DNA of 13,960 bases, taken from assembly GCA_030824835.1 (NCBI GenBank), contig JAPJRA010000038.1, forward strand, positions 1-13,960, given 5' to 3'. The stretch is from Geminicoccaceae bacterium (GTDB lineage Bacteria > Pseudomonadota > Alphaproteobacteria > Geminicoccales > Geminicoccaceae). Every line of letters begins with the position of its first letter. The stretch's first letter is position 1. The position numbers were made by a program, and so were the translations under genes. This document shows positions 8,284-13,960 of this stretch, piece by piece. The notes under the pieces are model-generated. The model did no database searches and was not told the origin of the DNA. It saw nothing but the letters and a program-made list of their open reading frames with translations.

Positions 8284-8308
8284 AACGGATGACCTCCATA
8301 TGGGTTCC
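8284..8308 (-). promoter_or_regulatory. Putative EcfG (general stress response) promoter upstream of rlpA
   Basis: On the minus strand GGAAC (8308-8304), a 16-nt spacer and CGTT (8287-8284) give an exact match to the alphaproteobacterial EcfG sigma-factor consensus GGAAC-N16/17-CGTT. It points at rlpA, and transcription would start near 8275, leaving a 5' untranslated region of about 105 nt. By a uniform-base estimate about 0.2 such matches would occur by chance in the whole window on both strands, and this one sits in an intergenic region in the right orientation. An alternative or additional promoter is possible further upstream: minus-strand TTCATA-N18-TATAAC at 8389-8360, in an AT-rich patch. 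Confidence 0.6.
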
Positions 8309-8380
8309 CGAACGACCAGTATTGACGCGCTCCATTGCCGCAGGCAGCAGAGTCGTGTAGTTATATTTCAATTTGTTGCA

Positions 8381-8398
8381 GGATATGAATGGATATCC
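8381..8398. repeat. Short inverted repeat in AT-rich intergenic patch
   Basis: GGATAT (8381-8386) and ATATCC (8393-8398) flank six bases, within the AT-rich stretch 8358-8398 between the Cx6C lipoprotein gene and rlpA. No T-run follows on either strand, so it is not an obvious intrinsic terminator. It overlaps the weak minus-strand promoter-like TTCATA/TATAAC pair. The rest of the 250-bp gap 8184-8433 holds the EcfG-type site and nothing else I recognise. Confidence 0.3.
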
Positions 8399-8433
8399 GC
8401 GGCGCAGCTATACACTATCTTCCGGACCCGCGG

Positions 8434-8898
8434 TCAGTTTATCCGACGAGCCGCTTTCTTGCCGAAATAGTCACGGGTTTCGCTGCGATCAGGATGGCCG
8501 TTCTTGAAGCAAACCTTGGTGATTCGATTGCAGGCAACATCGTCGCTTGGGCGGTAGATCCGATTGGTACCCGCCCAGTCCCGCACCCGATCGACCTCCC
8601 GCGCCGCCTTACGACCAAATACCTTGCGGGTCTCACTCGCATCGATCTGACCACGACGGTAGCAGGTCTCGGTGGCCCGCTCGCATACCACGCCCGGGCC
8701 GGGGCGGAATGTTCCGCCGGTTCCCTGCCCCATATAGCCGCCGAGCGATCCCGAGCCATAGCCGTAGGGGCCGCCTATCGCATCCCCATAACCAGGAATC
8801 ACTGGGTTCGCTGGCCTGGGCCCAGCAACTTCCGACCCCGTGACACAACCGGCAATCAGGCTCGAAACCACGAAGGTGATCATTTGCCGGGCCGCCAT
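8434..8898 (-). CDS. Putative lipoprotein with two Cx6C repeats, function unknown
   Basis: The 154-residue product starts with a lipoprotein signal ending in the lipobox IAGC (Cys18), so it should be anchored in the outer or inner membrane. A Gly/Tyr/Pro-rich linker (about residues 30-68) leads to two related segments, 70-103 and 121-153. Each has the pattern VxCxRxTxxCxxxGxxDxSETRxxFGxKAAR, giving cysteine pairs C72/C79 and C123/C130. I recognise no named domain; similar small repeat lipoproteins occur as hypotheticals in alphaproteobacteria as far as I recall. The minus-strand reading is preferred over the overlapping plus-strand open frame because of the lipobox, the duplicated cysteine pattern and a good ribosome-binding site (GGAAGGA about 6 nt before ATG 8898). 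ATG 8883 is an alternative start. It is divergent from rph. Confidence 0.78.
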   Translation of the reverse strand: MAARQMITFVVSSLIAGCVTGSEVAGPRPANPVIPGYGDAIGGPYGYGSGSLGGYMGQGTGGTFRPGPGVVCERATETCYRRGQIDASETRKVFGRKAAREVDRVRDWAGTNRIYRPSDDVACNRITKVCFKNGHPDRSETRDYFGKKAARRIN

Positions 8899-9014
8899 GC
8901 CTATCCTTCCGGCCGTGTGGACATGCTCGTGACCTGGGCCGCATCATGGCCGATGGCAAGATGGCGGGGCTCCAGCTGCAGCGGCAGACATTGAGGACGA
9001 CGCCCGCATGCTGT

Positions 9015-9043
9015 AGGAGGGCGCCTCCATGCACCTGAAGGAG
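9015..9043 (+). promoter_or_regulatory. Two alternative ribosome-binding sites before rph, upstream one in a hairpin
   Basis: AGGAGG (9015-9020) precedes an in-frame ATG at 9029 by 8 nt, and AAGGAG (9038-9043) precedes ATG 9050 by 6 nt. The first site overlaps an inverted repeat, GGAGG-gcg-CCTCC (9016-9028), ending immediately before ATG 9029. Pairing would hide it and favour the downstream start, which is also the family start. Confidence 0.45.
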
Positions 9044-9049
9044 TCCGCC

Positions 9050-9766
9050 ATGCGCCCGTCCGGCCGCGCGATTGACCAGATGCGCGCCGTGAGCCTCGAG
9101 CTCGATGTCGCCCGCCACGCCGAGGGCTCTTGCCTTGTGCGCTTCGGCCACACCCACGTGCTGTGCACGGCTTCGATCGAGGAGCGGGTGCCACCGTTCC
9201 TCCGCAACACGGGCAAAGGCTGGGTCACGGCCGAATACGGCATGCTACCCCGCGCTACCAACACGCGCATGGCTCGCGAAGCAGCCCGAGGCAAGCAGAC
9301 AGGCCGCACGCAGGAGATCCAGCGGCTGATCGGCCGGTCGCTGCGTGCCGTGACGCAGCTGGATGGTCTGGGCGAGCGTCAGGTCATCATCGACTGCGAT
9401 GTGCTGCAGGCCGATGGCGGAACGCGCACAGCCTCGATTACCGGCGCCTACGTGGCGCTGCATCGAGCCCTAGCCAAACTGGTGGCCGATGCGGCCCTGC
9501 CGCGCCTGCCGCTGCGTGAACCCGTAGCGGCAGTGTCATGTGGGATCGTCGCTGGCTCGGCGGTGCTCGATCTCGACTATGTCGAGGACAGCAGCGCCCA
9601 GGCCGACGCCAACTTCGTCCTCTCAGCGTCAGGCGGCATTGTCGAGGTCCAGGTGACGGCGGAAGAGGTGCCGATCGATGCAGGGCAGTTCGAGGCGATG
9701 CGTACCCTCGCTGCCGCGGGCATTACCTCTCTCGTGGCGCTCCAGCGGCAGGTTCTCGGATGCTGA
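9050..9766 (+). CDS. rph: Ribonuclease PH
   Basis: RNase PH is a phosphate-dependent 3'-5' exoribonuclease that trims tRNA 3' ends; it works as a hexameric ring in the cytosol. The protein is 238 residues, the same length as E. coli RNase PH, when started at ATG 9050, giving the invariant [12 protein letters not shown]. Other motifs are [53 protein letters not shown] with R86, and [19 protein letters not shown] with T125 and R126. R86, T125 and R126 match the phosphate-binding residues of the family. An upstream in-frame ATG at 9029 would add seven residues. Its stop lies 7 nt inside rdgB. A tRNA gene lies just downstream of rdgB, an apt neighbour though probably coincidental. Confidence 0.98.
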   Translation: MRPSGRAIDQMRAVSLELDVARHAEGSCLVRFGHTHVLCTASIEERVPPFLRNTGKGWVTAEYGMLPRATNTRMAREAARGKQTGRTQEIQRLIGRSLRAVTQLDGLGERQVIIDCDVLQADGGTRTASITGAYVALHRALAKLVADAALPRLPLREPVAAVSCGIVAGSAVLDLDYVEDSSAQADANFVLSASGGIVEVQVTAEEVPIDAGQFEAMRTLAAAGITSLVALQRQVLGC

Positions 9767-10377
9767 CCCTGAGCCGGCGACTGCTTGTCGCGACCCACAA
9801 CCCCGGCAAGCTGCGCGAGTTCGAGTACCTGCTGCAACCCCACGGTATCGAGGTCGTGGGTGGGGCCGAGTTGGGGCTGATCGAGCCGGAGGAGACCGGC
9901 TCGACCTTCGCTGCCAACGCCCTACTGAAATCGCGGGCCGCCGCCGACGCCACGGGCCTACCGGCTCTGGCAGACGATAGTGGGCTCGTCGTGCGCGGGC
10001 TGGACGGCGCCCCCGGCATCCACTCAGCGCGTTGGGCTGGCCCGGGACGCGATTTCGACCTTGCCATTGCAAAGGTTCGAGATGGGCTCGTCCAGCGCTT
10101 TGGCAGCTGGGAGGCGGCTGATCGGCAAGCCGAGTTCGTGGCGGTCCTTTGCCTGTCGCTGCCGAACGGGAGCGACCACTTCTTCGAAGGGAAAGTCACC
10201 GGAACCCTGGTCGATACGCCCCGCGGCGCGCGGGGCTTCGGCTACGACCCGATCTTCGTGCCGGACGGCGCCACAAAAACCTTCGCCGAGATGACCGCTG
10301 CGGAGAAACATCAGATCAGTCATCGTCGCCGTGCGCTCGATGCCTTTATGGCGGCAATTTTACGGCATCGACCATGA
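9760..10377 (+). CDS. rdgB: RdgB/HAM1 non-canonical purine NTP pyrophosphatase (dITP/XTP)
   Basis: RdgB hydrolyses ITP, dITP and XTP to the monophosphate, keeping deaminated purines out of DNA and RNA. The 205-residue product shows [15 protein letters not shown] (residues 11-25), the metal/substrate loop [25 protein letters not shown] (70-94), GFGYDPIF (159-166) and the base-recognition SHRRRAL (187-193). The ATG at 9760 lies in the last codons of rph (7-nt overlap), typical of the alphaproteobacterial rph-rdgB pair. The frame is open upstream within rph, but no similarity exists there. In many alphaproteobacteria hemW follows; here a tRNA gene comes 49 nt after the stop instead. Confidence 0.97.
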   Translation: MLTLSRRLLVATHNPGKLREFEYLLQPHGIEVVGGAELGLIEPEETGSTFAANALLKSRAAADATGLPALADDSGLVVRGLDGAPGIHSARWAGPGRDFDLAIAKVRDGLVQRFGSWEAADRQAEFVAVLCLSLPNGSDHFFEGKVTGTLVDTPRGARGFGYDPIFVPDGATKTFAEMTAAEKHQISHRRRALDAFMAAILRHRP

Positions 10378-10386
10378 TCGCCGGAC

Positions 10387-10415
10387 TTGCACATCCCGGA
10401 TCCATACGCCATATC
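10387..10415 (+). promoter_or_regulatory. Possible sigma-70 promoter for tRNA-Ala
   Basis: TTGCAC (10387-10392) and CATATC (10410-10415) are separated by 17 nt and would start transcription about 5 nt before the mature tRNA. The -35 is fair, the -10 weak, and read-through from rdgB is an alternative. Confidence 0.35.
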
Positions 10416-10426
10416 ACGCCCGCATC

Positions 10427-10501
10427 GGGGCCGTAGCTCAGTGGGAGAGCGCCTGCTTTGCAAGCAGGATGTCGAGAGTTCGACTCTCTCCGGCTCCACC
10501 A
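10427..10501 (+). tRNA. tRNA-Ala (anticodon UGC), CCA encoded
   Basis: The complete cloverleaf is readable. The acceptor stem GGGGCCG pairs with CGGCTCC and includes the G3:U70 wobble that identifies alanine tRNAs. The D stem is GCTC/GAGC. The anticodon stem CCTGC/GCAGG has loop TTTGCAA, with anticodon TGC at 10459-10461. The variable loop is ATGTC; the T stem GAGAG/CTCTC has loop TTCGACT. The discriminator A is followed by an encoded CCA (10499-10501). A short T-run (10505-10509) follows. It decodes GCA/GCG/GCU. Bacterial tRNA-Ala(UGC) usually lies in the rRNA operon beside tRNA-Ile; this one stands alone after rdgB. Confidence 0.97.
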
Positions 10502-10510
10502 ATCTTTTTC

Positions 10511-10646
10511 GGAAACTAGCGCCCGACGTCGCGGGGAGTGTTATCCCACCCTGCTCGGCGCTATCCGATCGTAGTCGGCAACCTCTGGTGCAACCCCTAA
10601 ATTAAATCCGCCCAGCCGGGAACGGAACCAGCGCCCGGAGTGTTAT
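10511..10646 (+). repeat. Imperfect direct repeat pair, promoter-like, after tRNA-Ala
   Basis: Copy A (10511-10544) and copy B (10624-10646) share GGAAaC(t)AGCGCCCG and GAGTGTTAT. In copy A the two halves are split by about 10 extra bases, which include the palindrome CGACGTCG. Copy B forms the spacer and -10 part of the EcfG-like promoter at 10619-10644. Copy A has the wrong spacing to be one. The two copies lie about 113 bp apart and no coding frame explains them. Confidence 0.5.
10619..10644 (+). promoter_or_regulatory. EcfG-like promoter upstream of a short terminated transcript
   Basis: GGAAC (10619-10623), a 17-nt spacer and TGTT (10641-10644) match GGAAC-N16/17-CGTT except for one base. 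Transcription would begin near 10650. The only thing downstream on this strand before the strong terminator at 10683-10719 is about 70 nt of non-coding sequence. Confidence 0.45.
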
Positions 10647-10649
10647 AGC

Positions 10650-10719
10650 AGTGGAGCAATTCCATTGTTCCCCGCAGTGACTGACGGCCAACCCGCTTAG
10701 GGAAGGCCGTCTTTTTTTT
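10650..10719 (+). ncRNA. Candidate small RNA (about 70 nt), undescribed
   Basis: Between the EcfG-like promoter and the intrinsic terminator the sequence folds into a first hairpin, GGAGCAAT-tcc-ATTGTTCC (10653-10671, eight pairs with one G-U), a single-stranded CCGCAGTGACT linker, and the terminator stem. A 9-codon frame from GTG 10651 to TGA 10680 exists but has no ribosome-binding site. The layout of promoter, hairpin, linker and terminator with a U-tail is that of a bacterial sRNA. This is inferred from the sequence; no known sRNA family is recognised. Confidence 0.4.
10683..10719 (+). terminator. Strong Rho-independent terminator
   Basis: GACGGCC (10683-10689) pairs with GGCCGTC (10705-10711). 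An inner CCC/GGG stem sits inside symmetrical aa/aa internal loops around gctta, and eight T residues (10712-10719) follow. On the minus strand no T-run follows, so it acts on plus-strand transcripts only: the candidate sRNA and any read-through from rdgB/tRNA-Ala. It lies 49 nt beyond the 3' end of the convergent lipoprotein gene. Confidence 0.92.
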
Positions 10720-10767
10720 GTCCCGCTCATGTCCTGGGCCAGCCGGTTTGGGAATGCCAGAGCTTGG

Positions 10768-11340
10768 TCAGGGGGCGCGACGATCCGCAAGGTTTCGGTC
10801 GATGCTCTGCACCAGCTCGCGCCCGGCCGCCTCGATCAGGTCGTTGCTCAGGATGCGCGAGAAGTTTTCCTTGGCTTCGACGCCCATCCGAGGCGAGATT
10901 GCACGAGTGATTTGCACCCGCGACGATGCAAAGCCCTGCTCGACCCCATATCCGTCCACGATCGCGACCTTCAGTGCCAGGGCACCCACCATCTCCCAGC
11001 TGGGCTGAGTGGACAGCATGCCACCGGGATTGCCCGGCGAGCGCTCGATGATGGTGGCCTCGACTACGGTAGCTTTGGCGACATCGACGCCACCAGCGGC
11101 CTCCAGCCGAGACCGGAGATAGTTCTGCGCATTCTCGGCAAGCAGCTCAGACCGTCGTCGGCCGATAAAGTTCATGTTGGCGGGATATTGGGCATCGCTT
11201 GCGACCTCAATGCTGCCGACTGCCAGACGGACCGGAGCCGTCGTCGAAATCGGCGGAGGTGCGGGCCGATTGTCGGCCGCTGGCGTGCAGGCTGCCAGCA
11301 GTAGGAGGTAACCGATCGCGCGAACCCAGCGCCTCGCCAT
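10768..11340 (-). CDS. Conserved-type lipoprotein of unknown function, downstream of hslO
   Basis: The 190-residue product starts with a lipoprotein signal (RRWVRAIGYLLLLAAC; lipobox LAAC, Cys18), followed by a Pro-rich linker to about residue 36. The globular part contains RLAVGSIEV, a long amphipathic NAQNYLRSRLEAAGG helix, VVEATIIER, LALKVAIVDG and a C-terminal helix NDLIEAAGRELVQSIDRNL. This alpha/beta alternation is reminiscent of small outer-membrane lipoproteins, but I recognise no named domain. ATG 11340 is chosen (GGAG about 9-10 nt upstream); a TTG two codons earlier is also open. It begins 2 nt after the hslO stop, so it is almost certainly in the argD-argF-hslO operon and may be translationally coupled. 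I see no terminator after its stop on the minus strand. Confidence 0.82.
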   Translation of the reverse strand: MARRWVRAIGYLLLLAACTPAADNRPAPPPISTTAPVRLAVGSIEVASDAQYPANMNFIGRRRSELLAENAQNYLRSRLEAAGGVDVAKATVVEATIIERSPGNPGGMLSTQPSWEMVGALALKVAIVDGYGVEQGFASSRVQITRAISPRMGVEAKENFSRILSNDLIEAAGRELVQSIDRNLADRRAP

Positions 11341-11342
11341 GC

Positions 11343-12251
11343 TCAATGTCTCCGAGGTGCCAGCAGCTCGCTCAGGCGGGCCTGATCAAATGGATAGACC
11401 CGGCTGCAGAACTGGCAGGTGACGGTGATCCCGCCGTCCTCCTGCCGCATGCTCTCGAGATCGTCCAGGGGAAAGCTCGCCAGCATGTTCCACACCCGCT
11501 GCTCGTCGCAGCCACAACCGGCACGCAATGGCAGGGGCGTAAAGACGCGCACACCGTCCTCGTGGAACAGGCGGAACAGTAGATCGTCGAGACGCAGCGC
11601 TGGGTCCAGCAATTCCTCGTCGCTGGCCGTGCCCAACAGGATCATGGCCCGGCGCCAGTCCTCCTCGGCCTCCGCCTCGCGGCGCGGATCAGTGTTGGGG
11701 AGGGCCTGCATGATAATCGCACCAGCATGCCAGCAATCGGTAAGCGAATCACGACCGACGGCCACACGAATGCCAGTTCGGACCTGCTCGGACCGGTGGA
11801 AGTAGTTGAGCATGCAGTCCGACAGGGTCTGTCCGCCCAACTCGACGATCCCCTGCTGCAGCTCGCCACCGTCACCGCGCTGGTCGACCGTGAGGGCCAG
11901 GAGGCCACGACCCAGCAGCTCCATGTCCGACATGCCGGCATGCCCGGCACGATCGGCATCGAAACTGGCGTAGCCGCGCATCTCGCCGTCATTGGTGCAG
12001 TCCGCTACCAGCAATCGCACTGGCCCATCGCCACGGATCTGCAGGCTGAACCGCCCTGCGAACTTGAGGCCGCCGGCCAACGCACCTGCCAGGACCAGCA
12101 GCCGACCGAGCAGGTCCGATACCGGCGGCGGATAAGCATGCGCCTTGAGGACATAGTCCACCGTGGTGCCCAGGCGCACGAACCGCCCTCGAAGATGGGA
12201 ACGCTCCAGCTGGAACGGGCGCAGGAGATCGGTGGTGGGCAGGATGATCAT
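11343..12251 (-). CDS. hslO: Hsp33 redox-regulated molecular chaperone
   Basis: Hsp33 is a cytosolic holdase that is zinc-bound and inactive when reduced, and active after oxidation and unfolding. The 302-residue product has the N-terminal core (RPFQLERSHLRGRFVRLG, SLKF-like GGLKFAGRFSLQ, and LQQGIVELGGQTLSDCMLNYFHRSEQ). The C-terminal redox switch has C246-G-C248 and C279-QF-C282, the CxC and CxxC zinc motifs. ATG 12251 gives a family-like N-terminus and sits 7 nt after the argF stop. An upstream start at 12299 would overlap argF by 41 nt and add 16 unconserved residues. The argF-hslO pairing recurs in alphaproteobacteria. Confidence 0.96.
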   Translation of the reverse strand: MIILPTTDLLRPFQLERSHLRGRFVRLGTTVDYVLKAHAYPPPVSDLLGRLLVLAGALAGGLKFAGRFSLQIRGDGPVRLLVADCTNDGEMRGYASFDADRAGHAGMSDMELLGRGLLALTVDQRGDGGELQQGIVELGGQTLSDCMLNYFHRSEQVRTGIRVAVGRDSLTDCWHAGAIIMQALPNTDPRREAEAEEDWRRAMILLGTASDEELLDPALRLDDLLFRLFHEDGVRVFTPLPLRAGCGCDEQRVWNMLASFPLDDLESMRQEDGGITVTCQFCSRVYPFDQARLSELLAPRRH

Positions 12252-12258
12252 GCGCGGC

Positions 12259-13161
12259 TCATCCGGCGAGACACCATTCGAGGATGGCCTTCTGCGCATG
12301 AAGGCGGTTTTCCGCTTCGTCGAACACCACTGATTGCGGCCCGTCGATCACCTCGGCCGTCACCTCCTCACCCCGATGCGCCGGCAAACAGTGCAGAAAC
12401 AGGGCATCAGGCGTCGCCAGGCCCATCAAGGCGGCATCGACGCGGAAGGGATCGAGAAGCTCGCGCCGACGTTCCTGATCGGCTTGACCCATGGAAATCC
12501 ATGTATCGGCGAACACGACCTCGGCACCACGGACCGCTGCAGCCGGATCAGTCGTCACACGAATCCGACCCTGCCGTTCCGCCGCCCAGGCCAATACCGC
12601 TTGCGCCGGCGCCAGCTCTGCGGGCGTCGCGATGTTCAAGGTACAGTCCAGCTGCACAGCCGCCTGGACCAACGAAGTCAGCACATTGTTGCCATCACCG
12701 ACCCAAGCCATGGTCTTGCCCCGGATCGGGCCACGATGCTCCTCGATGGTCATCACGTCGGCCACGATTTGGCACGGATGGGACTGATCGGTGAGCCCGT
12801 TGATGATCGGCACCGTGGCGTGCGCCGCCAGCTCGATCAGCTTCTCGTGCGCATCCGTGCGGATCATGATCGCGTCGACATAGCGCGACAGCACGCGGGC
12901 TGTGTCGGCCACGGTCTCGCCGCGCCCGAGCTGCATGTCACGCGAGGTGAGCACGATTGCATCGCCGCCGAGCTGCTTGGCCGCGACCTCGAACGAAACC
13001 CGCGTGCGCGTCGAGGGCTTGTCGAAGATCATCGCCAGCACCCGGCCCGCCATGGGCTTGGCCGCATCGCCCTGCTTGAACGCGCAGGCGCGATCGAGAA
13101 TGCCGCGCAGCTGGTCGCTCTCGATGGCGTCGAGATCGAGGAAGCTGCGCTGCCCGGTCAC
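12259..13161 (-). CDS. argF: Ornithine carbamoyltransferase
   Basis: ArgF makes citrulline from ornithine and carbamoyl phosphate in arginine biosynthesis. The 300-residue product shows the carbamoyl-phosphate site STRTR (50-54), MQLGRGE, HPCQ (128-131), the ornithine-side WVGDGNNV (153-160), DTWISMGQ (219-226) and [11 protein letters not shown] with C258. It starts with GTG at 13161, overlapping the argD stop as GTGA; GGGAG about 8 nt upstream within argD is the ribosome-binding site. Order argD-argF with overlap indicates one operon for arginine synthesis. The length is close to the usual 300-310 residues. Confidence 0.98.
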   Translation of the reverse strand: MTGQRSFLDLDAIESDQLRGILDRACAFKQGDAAKPMAGRVLAMIFDKPSTRTRVSFEVAAKQLGGDAIVLTSRDMQLGRGETVADTARVLSRYVDAIMIRTDAHEKLIELAAHATVPIINGLTDQSHPCQIVADVMTIEEHRGPIRGKTMAWVGDGNNVLTSLVQAAVQLDCTLNIATPAELAPAQAVLAWAAERQGRIRVTTDPAAAVRGAEVVFADTWISMGQADQERRRELLDPFRVDAALMGLATPDALFLHCLPAHRGEEVTAEVIDGPQSVVFDEAENRLHAQKAILEWCLAG

Positions 13162-13960
13162 GCCACGAACTCCCGACAGGCGACCTCTAGCATCTCGCAG
13201 CCCTGGTCGATCTCCTCCTCGCTGATGGTCAGAGGCGGTAGCAGCCGCACCACCTCCTCCGCCGCCGGGACGGTGATCAGGCCGTGCCCATGCAAGGCCG
13301 TGATGAACTCGCCGCTGCGCCCGTGCAGGCGCAGCCCGACCAGCAGCCCTCGACCGCGAACCTCGGCCAGCACCGAGGGGTACGCCTCACGCAGTGCCTC
13401 GAGCCGCGCATGAAGTTGCCGGCCTCGCACGACGACCTGCTCCAGGAATCCGTCCGACAGCATGACGTCGAGCACCGCATTGGCCACCGCGCAACCGAGC
13501 GGGTTGCCGCCGAAGGTAGAACCATGGGAGCCGGCGGTCATGCCCGATGCGGCCCGCGCCGTGGAGAGACAGGCCCCGATGGGGAAACCTCCGCCCAGGC
13601 CCTTGGCGATACCGGCAATGTCCGGCCGGACGCCGGCCTGCTCGGAGGCCAGCAACGTACCAGTGCGCCCCATTCCGGCCTGGATCTCGTCGAAAACCAA
13701 CAAGAGTCCATGCTCATCGCACAGCGCCCGCAGCGCCCTGAGGAACGGCGGCGGGACAGGGCGTATCCCTCCCTCGCCCTGAATAGGTTCGATCATGATG
13801 GCCGCCGTTTCCGGACCGATCGCCGCCTGCACCGCCTCCAGATTGCCAAACGGCACGATGTCGAATCCCGGCAGCAGCGGGTCAAGCCCTTCCACCAGCT
13901 TCTTGCCACCGGCAGCCGAGACCGTGGCGAGGGTTCGGCCGTGAAAGGCGCCTTCGAATG
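13158..13960 (-). CDS. argD: Acetylornithine/succinyldiaminopimelate-type aminotransferase, C-terminal part (5' end outside window)
   Basis: This is a class-III PLP aminotransferase that forms N-acetylornithine from N-acetylglutamate semialdehyde in arginine synthesis. The frame is open to the window edge; 266 residues are visible of about 390-400, so the first third is missing. Motifs in order are FEGAFHGRT right at the edge, [38 protein letters not shown] with the Schiff-base lysine, [17 protein letters not shown], and [13 protein letters not shown]. An in-frame GTG at 13895 is internal (KKLVEGL), not a start. Specificity between acetylornithine and succinyldiaminopimelate cannot be told from sequence, but linkage to argF favours ArgD. 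Confidence 0.96.
   Translation of the reverse strand, partial: FEGAFHGRTLATVSAAGGKKLVEGLDPLLPGFDIVPFGNLEAVQAAIGPETAAIMIEPIQGEGGIRPVPPPFLRALRALCDEHGLLLVFDEIQAGMGRTGTLLASEQAGVRPDIAGIAKGLGGGFPIGACLSTARAASGMTAGSHGSTFGGNPLGCAVANAVLDVMLSDGFLEQVVVRGRQLHARLEALREAYPSVLAEVRGRGLLVGLRLHGRSGEFITALHGHGLITVPAAEEVVRLLPPLTISEEEIDQGCEMLEVACREFVA

Noticed and set aside
8389..8994. Plus-strand open frame of 201 codons opposite the Cx6C lipoprotein
   Set aside because: The minus strand has a lipobox, a duplicated cysteine pattern and a good ribosome-binding site; the plus frame shows no recognisable family and no clear ribosome-binding site.
10374..10436. Short frame starting at the rdgB stop and running into tRNA-Ala
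   Set aside because: It ends inside the tRNA, has no ribosome-binding site and no resemblance to hemW.
10499..10767. Integrated element or attachment site at the tRNA-Ala 3' end
   Set aside because: No integrase gene and no second copy of the tRNA 3' end are visible downstream within the window.
10602..10790. Minus-strand frame of 62 codons in the tRNA/lipoprotein gap
   Set aside because: It runs through the intrinsic terminator stem and T-run, has no ribosome-binding site and no similarity.
11564..11588. GGAAC-N16-CGTC inside hslO on the plus strand
   Set aside because: It is intragenic, antisense to hslO and has a mismatch in the -10 element; probably chance.
11727..12794. Plus-strand frame of 355 codons opposite hslO and argF
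   Set aside because: Antisense shadow of hslO and argF with low-complexity Pro/Arg/Ser ending.
12334..13413. Long plus-strand frame (359 codons) opposite argF and argD
   Set aside because: It is antisense to two unmistakable enzymes; Arg/His/Gly-rich composition is typical of shadow frames in GC-rich DNA.

Overview
The window looks like a chromosomal segment of a GC-rich alphaproteobacterium, probably in or near the Rhodospirillales/Geminicoccales. The grounds are high GC content, near-gapless gene packing, and gene orders typical of alphaproteobacteria: trpB-trpA-accD-folC, rph-rdgB, and argD-argF-hslO. A perfect match to the alphaproteobacterial general-stress sigma factor EcfG promoter (GGAAC-N16-CGTT) supports the same group. 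I see no mobile element, CRISPR array, rRNA or phage gene.

Region 1 (1-3856, + strand) is a tightly overlapping biosynthetic operon: the 3' part of trpB, then trpA, accD and folC, with overlaps of 4, 4 and 20 nt. It covers the last step of tryptophan synthesis, a carboxyltransferase subunit for fatty-acid synthesis, and folate polyglutamylation.

Region 2 (3899-8898, mixed strands) is a set of accessory or stress genes between the two conserved blocks. It holds a PRPP-type phosphoribosyltransferase (+), a TerB-like acidic protein (-), and a likely minus-strand operon running gamma-glutamylcyclotransferase-like > PhyH-type dioxygenase > DUF2237. It also holds two convergent envelope genes, a SleB-type cell-wall hydrolase (+) and RlpA (-), which share a TTAA as both stop codons. 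The last member is a lipoprotein with two Cx6C repeats (-). The EcfG-type promoter lies upstream of rlpA, and a 14-bp perfect palindrome lies between the cyclotransferase and hydrolase genes.

Region 3 (9050-10719, + strand) is rph and rdgB (7-nt overlap), then a stand-alone tRNA-Ala(UGC) with encoded CCA. A 266-bp gap follows, with a second EcfG-like promoter, a short hairpin and a strong intrinsic terminator. Together these look like an unannotated small RNA of about 70 nt.

Region 4 (10768-13960, - strand) is an arginine/stress operon reading argD (5' end outside the window) > argF > hslO > a lipoprotein of unknown function, with junctions of -4, +7 and +2 nt.

Most of the window is ordinary housekeeping sequence. 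The best candidates for something undescribed are the putative sRNA with its duplicated promoter-like segment, the apparent stress control of rlpA, the three-gene cyclotransferase/dioxygenase/DUF2237 operon, and the two small lipoprotein families.
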